A stretch of 25,546 bases of DNA. Origin: an uncultured Eubacterium sp. GTDB lineage: Bacteria > Bacillota > Clostridia > Lachnospirales > Lachnospiraceae. Location: assembly GCA_910586445.1 (NCBI GenBank), contig CAJUHV010000058.1, positions 1-25,546 of the forward strand, read 5' to 3'. Position numbers and translations under genes: made by a program. Below, one piece after another: positions 1 through 6,772 of this stretch; positions within the stretch are counted from its first letter, which is position 1, and each line of letters starts with the position of its first letter. The notes under the pieces were generated by a model, which saw nothing but the letters and a program-made list of their open reading frames with translations, ran no database searches and was not told the origin of the DNA.

Positions 1-60
1 CACCAAGTGTGAAGCACATCTCACGGAAAGCATTTTTCAAACACGCTCTAAAACAGTCCA
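1..60 (-). repeat. Dispersed intergenic repeat, copy 1
   Basis: Read on the minus strand, positions 51 to 29 give a 23-bp core (TTAGAGCGTGTTTGAAAAAT then GCT) that recurs with one mismatch at 16853-16875, and its first part recurs at 25496-25515. Similarity continues past the core (TTCCGTGAGATGTG here, GTGAGATGT in the second copy). The copy is cut by the window edge, so its true length is unknown. It has no coding potential and looks like a short REP- or MITE-like intergenic element; that class is inference. Positions 61-148 hold a TATAAT-like hexamer at 82-87 but no convincing -35 box. Confidence 0.6.
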
Positions 61-148
61 GGCCATTTAGAAAAATATAGATATAATTAAGAGGCTGTCG
101 AATACATTAGGAATAAGGAAATATCGAATAGGAATCTAAAGCAGCAGT

Positions 149-880
149 ATGAAAAAGAAGGGATCTTATCCATATATCGTTATTTCGCTTATGGTACTGC
201 TTGCAGCAGCCGGACTTTATGCAAAAGCACAGGCAGGCAGCAGGCATGTGGCCGTATTCAGCAGCGAGTGCGGGACTGTATCTGGCAGCAGCATGGAAGA
301 GAAGGCACAGGGCGGAGCAGAGGAAAAGAAAAAAATTGCATTGACATTTGACGACGGCCCTGATGCCGAGTATACGCCGATGCTTTTGGACGGCCTGGCA
401 GAGCGCGGCGTGAAAGTGACATTTTTTGTAATCGGCAGGCAGGCACAGGAGAATCCTGAGCTGATGCAGCGTATTGTGGACGAAGGGCACCTGATCGGCA
501 ATCATACGTACAGCCATGTAGATATCCGCAATATGACAGAGACTGCTGCCAAAGAAGAGATTAAAAAAGCAAATAAGGTCATTGCCCAGTTTACCGGGGA
601 AGAACCCAGCTTTATGCGGCCGCCGTTTGGGAGCGGATCTAATAAGCTGGAAAAAGAATTGGAAATGATCCAGGTGCTCTGGACGATCGATACGATGGAC
701 TGGTCGTGTAAAAATGAAGCCAAAATCTGCAGCACGGTCTATAAGGAGGTTGAGGAAAACAGCATTATACTGATGCACGATGAATATCCGGCTACAGTCC
801 GTGCCGCTCTAAGCATTATAGACCAGCTGCGCAAAGAAGGCTATGAGTTTGTAACAGTAGATGAAATTATATTGGGCTAG
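149..880 (+). CDS. Polysaccharide deacetylase (NodB homology, carbohydrate esterase 4)
   Basis: A 243-residue protein with an N-terminal hydrophobic segment after KKKGS (about residues 7-26), which is a signal peptide or membrane anchor, a short linker, then a NodB deacetylase domain from about residue 60. Visible motifs are TFDDGPD (Asp68/Asp69, catalytic base and metal Asp), NHTYSH (metal His119 and His123), the RPPFG motif and the late LMHD motif. These metal-dependent enzymes remove N-acetyl groups from peptidoglycan or other GlcNAc polymers outside the membrane; which substrate applies here cannot be read from sequence. Start: the ATG at 149 precedes the signal peptide, but the ribosome site is weak (AGGAA 14 bases upstream). 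Its stop overlaps the stop of the convergent DUF2812 gene: both TAGs share CTAG at 877-880. It appears monocistronic. Confidence 0.9.
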   Translation: MKKKGSYPYIVISLMVLLAAAGLYAKAQAGSRHVAVFSSECGTVSGSSMEEKAQGGAEEKKKIALTFDDGPDAEYTPMLLDGLAERGVKVTFFVIGRQAQENPELMQRIVDEGHLIGNHTYSHVDIRNMTETAAKEEIKKANKVIAQFTGEEPSFMRPPFGSGSNKLEKELEMIQVLWTIDTMDWSCKNEAKICSTVYKEVEENSIILMHDEYPATVRAALSIIDQLRKEGYEFVTVDEIILG

Positions 881-2067
881 AGCCTAGAGCGGTTTTTTAC
901 TGCATGAAAAGCAGCAGACAGCTCATCTAAAAGCCCCGACAGCTCCGCAGGTCCCCAGTACTGGATATGGATGACCTGATTTCCCCGGCAGGCAAACAGC
1001 TGGGTATACCCGCTGCTTCTGGCTGTTGTGACATAGTCAAAGTCTGGATGGCTGTGTGTGGTGACGACGGGGCTGTCAGAAGGTCTGATATAGAGCTGCA
1101 TATGTTCTTTATATAACGGCACTGCCAGAAAAGGCAGGGACAGCTGAAAATATTCTGTTCTAACAGATGGATTCACCGTGACTGCGCCGCTGGCCGGATC
1201 ATAGTCAATGCTGCGCGGGCTGCTGCCCTGCTCATAAATATAATAGTGTACAGGGACAAATAAAGTCCAAGAATAAGCCGCGCTGTCGAATGGGGATGCC
1301 TGCCGTCCTGTGCCCGGCTCTATAAGCTCCAAAGGCAGGTAAGGCAGCGGGGTATTGACCTCTGAAAGAGACTTTTCCCAGTTCAGCGTAAATATAAAAA
1401 CAGGCATAGACAGGATAAGAAGCAGCAGTATGGAAGAACAGGCCTGTGCAAAGCGCCTGAGCCGCAGCCCTTTTTTGTAGTCTTTGCTGTGGATGGCTGA
1501 CAGACCGTATGCAAGCGACTGCTTCAGCCTGCGCAGTGTGAGCAGCTGCCGTACGGCCTGTATGGCAGCTATGGTTTCCGCTGCGATTAAAAGTGTAATC
1601 GACGGACCGGCCAGAAATAATGTCACAGGCTTGTCTGTCAGCATCATTCCACATAAAAATATGGCGAATATAACGACTGGGAGCAGGGCCGCCGCCGCAG
1701 CATTTTTGGCCATGCGCCGGCAGAGCCGGCTGTAGGCAGTGCTTTGGACGAGAGGATCAGAATGCAGCTCGTCAGCATCCGGGCGTATGGAACGCCAGAT
1801 AAAAAATGACCGGTCCAAGGCGGCCGTGTATTCCCATCCGGCGCAGGCATAGTCATCCAGCATGTCAGCGGCAGGTGTTCTGCTGCCGTCCGGTATAGGC
1901 TCCAGACGGTATTTACAGGCTGGCGGCTGCTTTTGATCTTCAAATACAAATAAGCAGCGGTAAGTTTTTTGAAGCAGCAGTCCATCCTGTGCCAGGTCAA
2001 AGAGCCATGTTTCTATGGCAGGCACATCGTATATGCTGCATGGCGGAAGTTTATAGAGTTTTTTCAT
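877..2067 (-). CDS. DUF2812 domain membrane protein, partner of PadR regulator
   Basis: A 396-residue protein. The first 110 residues or so resemble DUF2812 (MKKLYKLPPCSIYDVPAIET, then a WEYTAALDRSFFIW stretch). Two hydrophobic hairpin-like segments follow (about residues 145-190) and a further membrane segment near residues 230-250, then a long C-terminal part predicted to lie outside or on the surface. The open frame extends upstream to 2181, but the ATG at 2067 is chosen because it overlaps the padR stop as ATGA (2064-2067), which is classic translational coupling, and begins at the conserved domain. DUF2812 genes are commonly found beside PadR regulators; their biochemical role is not known. 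By position it is the regulated output of the PadR upstream. It converges with the deacetylase gene. Confidence 0.85.
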   Translation of the reverse strand: MKKLYKLPPCSIYDVPAIETWLFDLAQDGLLLQKTYRCLFVFEDQKQPPACKYRLEPIPDGSRTPAADMLDDYACAGWEYTAALDRSFFIWRSIRPDADELHSDPLVQSTAYSRLCRRMAKNAAAAALLPVVIFAIFLCGMMLTDKPVTLFLAGPSITLLIAAETIAAIQAVRQLLTLRRLKQSLAYGLSAIHSKDYKKGLRLRRFAQACSSILLLLILSMPVFIFTLNWEKSLSEVNTPLPYLPLELIEPGTGRQASPFDSAAYSWTLFVPVHYYIYEQGSSPRSIDYDPASGAVTVNPSVRTEYFQLSLPFLAVPLYKEHMQLYIRPSDSPVVTTHSHPDFDYVTTARSSGYTQLFACRGNQVIHIQYWGPAELSGLLDELSAAFHAVKNRSRL

Positions 2068-2441
2068 ACCAGACCATCTCCTTTCAGAACATCTCTTTGT
2101 TGTTTTTCTGCCGGCAGTGTTTCCGCCTGCTGTCTGAAGACACGCCCTGCATCCTTTAAGCAGCTTTCCATGCGTGCGCATTCAGCCTTGTACATCTCAT
2201 GCCCCAGGTCTGTCAGGACATAGATTCGCCTGCGTCCATCCCTGCGCACTTCTTTTATGACACCTTCGGCTTCAAAGCGGCCAAGTATCGTATAAATGGT
2301 TGCTGGGCCTAAATGAACACGCCCGTTTGTAATGCGTTCTGTAAAAGCCGCTGCATCTACGCCGCCGCATTCGCCCTGTGTAAATGCCATCAGGGTATAG
2401 AACATGCTTTCCGTGACGATTTCAATTCTCTTTTCACCCAT
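2064..2441 (-). CDS. PadR family transcriptional regulator
   Basis: A 125-residue protein with the PadR winged helix. The N-terminal part (FYTLMAFTQGECGGVDAAAF) is the helix that opens the family, HLGPATIYTILGRFEAEGVI is the recognition helix region, and RRDGRRRIYVLTDLGHEM is the wing followed by the start of the C-terminal dimerisation helix. It is the first gene of a two-gene operon and its stop overlaps the DUF2812 start. PadR proteins are usually dimeric repressors of their own operon, released by a small ligand or by stress. Three palindromic operators overlap and follow its promoter at 2499-2588, which strongly suggests autorepression (inference). The ligand is unknown. Confidence 0.92.
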   Translation of the reverse strand: MGEKRIEIVTESMFYTLMAFTQGECGGVDAAAFTERITNGRVHLGPATIYTILGRFEAEGVIKEVRRDGRRRIYVLTDLGHEMYKAECARMESCLKDAGRVFRQQAETLPAEKQQRDVLKGDGLV

Positions 2442-2498
2442 AATTTTCTACCTTTGAAATAGCATGCAGCTGATATTATGATCATAATAGAATAAAAT

Positions 2499-2583
2499 AA
2501 TATCGAGGATCGATATTATAGGCTGCTTTACAACATCAACCCTCGATATTTATAAACTGAGTATAACATCGAGGGTCGATATT
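2499..2583. promoter_or_regulatory. Three phased palindromic operators, probably for PadR
   Basis: Three 19-bp dyads are seen: 2499-2517 (AATATCGAGGATCGATATT, perfect 8-bp arms), 2532-2550 (AACATCAACCCTCGATATT) and 2565-2583 (AACATCGAGGGTCGATATT). The consensus is AATATCGA-N3-TCGATATT. Start positions differ by exactly 33 bp, about three helical turns, so all three sit on nearly the same face of the DNA. The site at 2565 lies between the -35 and -10 boxes; the other two lie in the early transcribed region. Assignment to PadR is inference from position. Confidence 0.75.
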
Positions 2584-2588
2584 GTCAA
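2560..2588 (-). promoter_or_regulatory. Sigma-A promoter of the padR-DUF2812 operon
   Basis: On the minus strand TTGACA (2588-2583) is followed after exactly 17 bases by TATACT (2565-2560), a near-consensus vegetative promoter. The spacer is occupied by the first of the three PadR-type operators. The leader to the padR ATG at 2441 is about 110 bases. Confidence 0.8.
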
Positions 2589-2689
2589 GTGCAATATACT
2601 TACTATTGTTATAGTGCAGCATAGCCTGCACGCCACCAAGAACCACAGCCTGGCAGAGTGGTATGCATGTTTGTGGCTTTTGCATAATT

Positions 2690-2750
2690 TTTATCTAAAA
2701 CAAGACGATTTTTAGGTAAATTACATAGCAGCATAAAAAAATGCTAAAAT
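2690..2750 (+). promoter_or_regulatory. Probable promoter and operator region of the HAD-GPH-TM2 operon
   Basis: An inverted repeat TTTATCTAAAA (2690-2700) and TTTTAGGTAAA (2710-2720), with one mismatch and a 9-base spacer, precedes a weak promoter candidate: TTACAT (2721-2726), 18 bases, TAAAAT (2745-2750). A small dyad AGCAT-A6-ATGCT lies in that spacer (2730-2745). The dyad is a reasonable site for a sugar-responsive regulator that is not encoded in this window. The remaining stretch from 2584 to 2690 shows nothing else recognisable. Confidence 0.35.
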
Positions 2751-2816
2751 AAATAAAAATCATGCTACATGAAAATAAAAATATTCTATATACTGCTTGT
2801 AAGGAGGTAACTAAAA

Positions 2817-3656
2817 ATGAGCGTATTTGAAAATTACCAAAAAAAGCGGGAGTTCTTAGTGTGCATTGATTCAGACGGCTGCGCGATGGACACGATGGAC
2901 TGTAAGCATTTCCACTGTTTTGGGCCCTGTATGGTAGATGAATGGAACTTAGGGGAATGGAAGGAACCGATTCTTGACTATTGGAATCAGGTGAATCTGT
3001 ATACGATGACCCGCGGCATCAACCGTTTTCTGGCACTGGGAAAAGTGCTGGCCCATGTGAACGTGACATATCGTGACATACCGCAGATCGCTGAGTTTGC
3101 AGCTTGGACAGAGCAGGCGGCAGAGCTGTCCAATGCCTCGGTAAAGGCTGCCTATGAAGAAAACGGACAGGAAATTTACAAAAAGGCACTGGCATGGTCG
3201 GAGGCGGTCAATGCAGCGATTACCAAGCTGCCGGATGAGCTGAAAAAGCCTTTTGACGGGGTGGCAGAGGGTGTGGCGTCTGCACATGCATGCGCGGACG
3301 TAGCGATCGTATCATCTGCGAATTATGAAGCGGTAAAGGAAGAGTGGGAAAAATTTAAGCTGATGGATTCGGTAGATCTTTGTCTGACACAGAATGAAGG
3401 AAGTAAGGCTTTCTGTATCGGAGAGATGCTGAAAGCCGGTTATGGTAAGGATCATGTGCTGATGGTCGGAGATGCACCCGGCGATAAGGCTGCAGCAGAA
3501 AAAAACGGGGTGCTGTATTATCCGATTCTGGTAAAAAAAGAGGCAGAATCTTGGGAGCGTTTTGTCAGTGAGGCGCTGCCAAAATTTTTAGACGGAAGCT
3601 ACAAAAGTGAATATCAGGAGAAGGTTAACAAGGCATTTTTGGAAAACCTGTCCTGA
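2817..3656 (+). CDS. HAD superfamily hydrolase (probable phosphatase)
   Basis: A 279-residue protein with the haloacid dehalogenase core: motif I IDSDG (nucleophile Asp18 and acid/base Asp20), a helical cap inserted from about residue 30 to 150, motif II SSANY (Ser166), and motif IV VGDAPGDKAAA (Asp219 and Asp223). The ribosome site AAGGAGG is 9 bases before the ATG. HAD proteins of this type are usually phosphatases or phosphoglucomutases acting on small phosphorylated metabolites in the cytoplasm. Being first in an operon with a sugar symporter and next to uxuAB, it may dephosphorylate a sugar phosphate from the same pathway, but the substrate is not predictable. Twenty-nine bases separate it from the transporter gene. 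Confidence 0.85.
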   Translation: MSVFENYQKKREFLVCIDSDGCAMDTMDCKHFHCFGPCMVDEWNLGEWKEPILDYWNQVNLYTMTRGINRFLALGKVLAHVNVTYRDIPQIAEFAAWTEQAAELSNASVKAAYEENGQEIYKKALAWSEAVNAAITKLPDELKKPFDGVAEGVASAHACADVAIVSSANYEAVKEEWEKFKLMDSVDLCLTQNEGSKAFCIGEMLKAGYGKDHVLMVGDAPGDKAAAEKNGVLYYPILVKKEAESWERFVSEALPKFLDGSYKSEYQEKVNKAFLENLS

Positions 3657-3685
3657 GAGGACGGATTAATTAGGAGGAAATAGTT

Positions 3686-5155
3686 ATGAGTGGTCAAAGA
3701 AACGGGGACGGACTACACCGTGCCAAATTGTGGCAGATTGCAGGATTTGCATTTAATAATACAGCTACAAATATGTATATGTATTTTGTAGGATTTATTT
3801 CCTATTTCATGATCGGCGCATTAGGAGTCGGCGCTGTGCTGGCGACTTCTTTTGTAACAGTAATGAGAATCTGGGACGGTGTGTCAGATCCATTTGTTGG
3901 TTATTTAGTAGATAAGACGAACGGCAGGTTTGGTAAAAACCGCCCGTTTATGCTGATTGGAAATCTTATTCTGATGATTTCTACATTTATTATGTTTTAT
4001 GTGAGCCAGAATATGCCGAGTGCGATAAAGTTTGTCTTTTTCGTAATTATATATATGATTTATGTAGTTGGATATACATTTCAGTGTGTAGTTACAAAAT
4101 CGGCACAGTCCTGTCTGACAAATGATCCTAAGCAGAGGCCGCTGTTTACGATCTTTGATGGAATATACAATACGCTTATATTTGCGCTTCTTCCGATGTA
4201 TTTTACAGGATATCTGTTGAAAAAACACGGCGATTTCACATTGAAGTATTATGAAGATGCATGGATGCTGATTGCACCGATTTCATTTATACTTACATGT
4301 ATTGCTATTTTCAGCATTTCAGCAAAGGACCGGCCGGAATACTTTGGCACAGGCAAGGCTGTAAAGGTCGGATTCAAAGATTACTGGGAAGTGCTCAAGG
4401 GCAACCGGGCGATCCAGATGCTGGTTGTATCTGCAGGCACGGATAAGCTGGCCCTGTCAACACAGGGAAATGCAACTGTCAGTGTTATTGTGTATGCGAT
4501 TATGTGCGGCAATCCGGCGCTGCAGGGTGCGGTAGCTGCGTATACGAGTATTCCTACGATGCTGTTTCTGATGTTTGGCGCCGGCGTAATTGCCTCCAGG
4601 CTGGGCCAGAAAAAAGCGATGATGTTTGGTACATATGGTTCGTTAATCTGCTGTGTGCTTTCGGTAGCGCTGTTTTATATGGCAGATCCTTCTACACTGT
4701 CCCTGCCGGGCATTGAAGGGTTCAGCGGATTTAATTTCTTTACGATTGCATTTTTAGTTTTATGGCTTGGATTTAAGGGATTCAGCGGCATTTCCGGCAA
4801 TATTGTAATCCCGATGACAGCAGACTGTGCGGACTACGAAGTTGCCCGTTCCGGGAAATATGTGCCGGGCCTTATGGGAACCTTATTCAGCTTTGTAGAT
4901 AAGATGATTTCTTCACTTGCGTCTACAATTGTCGGCCTTATGTGTGCAGCGATCGGGTTTAAGGATGCGCTGCCGGGACCGAATACACCATTGACGCCGG
5001 AATTAAAGGCAGTAGGTGTGTTCTGTCTGTATGGCATTGTTATTGTAGGACTGATTTGTAACGTAATCGCCATGCATTTCTATCCGCTGACCAAAGAGAA
5101 GATGGAAGAAATTCAGGATGAAATCATAAGGATTAAGGCAAAGGGAGCGGCATAA
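3686..5155 (+). CDS. GPH family (MelB-like) glycoside/hexuronide:cation symporter
   Basis: A 489-residue polytopic membrane protein with about twelve hydrophobic segments. Features of the glycoside-pentoside-hexuronide family within MFS are the N-terminal WQIAGFAFNNTATNMYMYFVGF segment, the loop RIWDGVSDPFVGYLVDKTNGRFGKNRPF (cation-site Asp region and conserved R/K-R-P), and MTADCADYEVARSGKYVPGLMGTLFSF in the C-terminal half, the family's D-x-x-x-Y-x-x-x-R-x-G motif. It would couple uptake of a glycoside or hexuronide to Na+ or H+. The ribosome site is AGGAGG. Context with uxuA, uxuB and a GH3 enzyme points to a uronic acid or a short uronate-containing glycoside as substrate (inference). Confidence 0.9.
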   Translation: MSGQRNGDGLHRAKLWQIAGFAFNNTATNMYMYFVGFISYFMIGALGVGAVLATSFVTVMRIWDGVSDPFVGYLVDKTNGRFGKNRPFMLIGNLILMISTFIMFYVSQNMPSAIKFVFFVIIYMIYVVGYTFQCVVTKSAQSCLTNDPKQRPLFTIFDGIYNTLIFALLPMYFTGYLLKKHGDFTLKYYEDAWMLIAPISFILTCIAIFSISAKDRPEYFGTGKAVKVGFKDYWEVLKGNRAIQMLVVSAGTDKLALSTQGNATVSVIVYAIMCGNPALQGAVAAYTSIPTMLFLMFGAGVIASRLGQKKAMMFGTYGSLICCVLSVALFYMADPSTLSLPGIEGFSGFNFFTIAFLVLWLGFKGFSGISGNIVIPMTADCADYEVARSGKYVPGLMGTLFSFVDKMISSLASTIVGLMCAAIGFKDALPGPNTPLTPELKAVGVFCLYGIVIVGLICNVIAMHFYPLTKEKMEEIQDEIIRIKAKGAA

Positions 5156-5196
5156 AATACTTTTAGGAAAGTTTTAGGAAAGGCGGAATAATAGAT

Positions 5197-5556
5197 ATGG
5201 GACGCAGTGACAGAGATCTGGCAGATCCAAAGAAAATGATCGCATTAGAGCAGGAGCTTGCTGAACTGAAAGAGCAGTATGGGATCAAGGAACAGCCGAA
5301 ATGGTGGATGAGAGTCGGAGACTGGCTGGCTGAGCGCCAGAGAGGGCCTAAAACTGTAGAGCGGAAAAAATACATCCGCCTGGCATTAAGCTGTGGCTGG
5401 CTGTGCGGTGCACACCGGTTTTATGCAGGCCAGAAAATGCTGGGTGTCCTATATCTGTTATTCTGCTGGACCGGAATTGCATTTGCTATGACATTGATTG
5501 ACCTTATGATTGTACTGCCGATGCAGCCGGATGAGAATGGGATGATACAGATATAA
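5197..5556 (+). CDS. Small TM2-domain membrane protein
   Basis: A 119-residue protein. The first 45 residues are charged and helical (LEQELAELKEQYGIKEQPKW). A TM2 domain follows from about residue 62: KKYIRLALSCGWLCGAHRFY with the hallmark G-x-HRFYAG, a turn, then LGVLYLLFCWTGIAFAMTLIDLMIVL, giving two short membrane helices. TM2 proteins are small integral membrane proteins of unknown biochemical role. It is 41 bases after the transporter gene and probably in the same transcript, so it may assist or anchor something at the transporter. The leader contains a perfect tandem duplication of TTTTAGGAAAG (5161-5182) that doubles the purine-rich Shine-Dalgarno region, with the functional AGGCGG 10 bases before the ATG. 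Confidence 0.8.
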   Translation: MGRSDRDLADPKKMIALEQELAELKEQYGIKEQPKWWMRVGDWLAERQRGPKTVERKKYIRLALSCGWLCGAHRFYAGQKMLGVLYLLFCWTGIAFAMTLIDLMIVLPMQPDENGMIQI

Positions 5557-5606
5557 TATTCAGACAGCTGCATTTGAAAATGAAAACTGTAAAGTAATAA
5601 ATTTGA

Positions 5607-5640
5607 AGTATTTGGAAAATACTATACAATGTGTTATAAT
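5607..5640 (+). promoter_or_regulatory. uxuA promoter with overlapping dyad operator
   Basis: TTGGAA (5612-5617), 17 bases, TATAAT (5635-5640) make a strong sigma-A promoter 27 bases upstream of uxuA. A perfect dyad AGTATTT-GGA-AAATACT (5607-5623) covers the -35 box, the position expected for a repressor. The regulator is not in the window. This splits uxuA-uxuB-GH3 from the HAD-transporter-TM2 unit while allowing read-through. Confidence 0.65.
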
Positions 5641-5667
5641 GAAAGAAAATTTTAAGGAGGATACATT

Positions 5668-6738
5668 ATGCAGATGACTTTTCGCTGGTACGGTGAAGGA
5701 AATGATTCCATTACACCGCAGCAGATCAAGCAGATTCCGGGAGTGACCGGATTGGTATGGGCATTACACCACAAGCAGGCCGGAGAAGTATGGGAGGTAG
5801 AAGAGATCGAGCAGGCGCGTCAGCAGATCGAAGGTGCGGGATTTAATATGGACGTAGTAGAAAGCGTAAATGTCCATGACGATATTAAGATCGGACTGCC
5901 GACACGCGACCAGTATATTGAAAACTATAAAACGACGCTGCGCAATCTGGCAAAGTTTGGCGTAAAGGTAGTGACTTATAATTTCATGCCGATCTTTGAC
6001 TGGACACGTACTGATCTGTTTCATCCGATGGAAGACGGCTCTACGGCATTATTTTATGAAAAATCCAGAATACAGGACGATTATAAGGAAATGGCAAAAT
6101 ATATTCTGGAAAACCTGCACGGCATGACATTTCCGGGCTGGGAGCCGGAGCGCATGGCACAGCTTGACGAACTGTTTGAAAAATACAGGCCGGTAACAAA
6201 AGAAAAATTGTGGGACAACTTAAAATATTTCTTAGAGGCAATTATGCCTACATGCCACGAGACAGGCATTAAGATGGCGATTCATCAGGATGACCCGCCA
6301 TGGGATATCTTTGGACTGCCGCGCCTTTTGGTGGACAAGGAGTCGATCGGACATTTCCTGTCTATGGTAGATGATGAATACAACTGCCTGTGCCTGTGTT
6401 CAGGCTCGCTTGGTGCAAATCCGAAAAATAATGTGCCGGATATTGTACGCACTTATTGTGACCGCATTGCATTTGCACATATCCGCAATGTAAAACATTT
6501 TGACAACGGTGATTTTACAGAAGCTTCACACCGTGACTGTGACGGCGATGTAGGCATTCTGGAGATTATGCGCGCATACCATGACTGCGGCTATCAGGGA
6601 TATGTTCGTCCTGACCATGGACGCCATATCTGGGATGAGCAGTGCCGTCCGGGCTACGGCCTGTATGACCGCGCACTCGGCATTATGTATCTGTGGGGCT
6701 GCTGGGATATGCTTGACCGTCTGGAAGGAAACAAGTAA
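5668..6738 (+). CDS. uxuA: Mannonate dehydratase
   Basis: A 356-residue protein that matches UxuA along its length: FRWYGEGNDSITPQQIKQIP at the N-terminus, the VESVNVHDDIK and NFMPIFDWTRTDL segments, HQDDPPWDIFGLPR, and near the C-terminus YVRPDHGRHIWDE. Conserved His, Cys and Asp residues in these segments bind the catalytic metal (Fe2+ or Mn2+ in characterised members). The enzyme dehydrates D-mannonate to 2-keto-3-deoxy-D-gluconate in hexuronate catabolism. Length is slightly below the E. coli enzyme but normal for Firmicutes. The ribosome site AAGGAGG is well placed. The following dehydrogenase supplies its substrate. Confidence 0.95.
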   Translation: MQMTFRWYGEGNDSITPQQIKQIPGVTGLVWALHHKQAGEVWEVEEIEQARQQIEGAGFNMDVVESVNVHDDIKIGLPTRDQYIENYKTTLRNLAKFGVKVVTYNFMPIFDWTRTDLFHPMEDGSTALFYEKSRIQDDYKEMAKYILENLHGMTFPGWEPERMAQLDELFEKYRPVTKEKLWDNLKYFLEAIMPTCHETGIKMAIHQDDPPWDIFGLPRLLVDKESIGHFLSMVDDEYNCLCLCSGSLGANPKNNVPDIVRTYCDRIAFAHIRNVKHFDNGDFTEASHRDCDGDVGILEIMRAYHDCGYQGYVRPDHGRHIWDEQCRPGYGLYDRALGIMYLWGCWDMLDRLEGNK

Positions 6739-6772
6739 GAGCATGTAACCGCCTAAGAAAGGAGAATGTATT

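Noticed and set aside
877..900. T-rich stretch after the deacetylase stop as an intrinsic terminator
   Set aside because: CTAGAGCCTAGAGC followed by T6 gives only a weak, ambiguous stem and lies within the end of the convergent gene, so it was not called.
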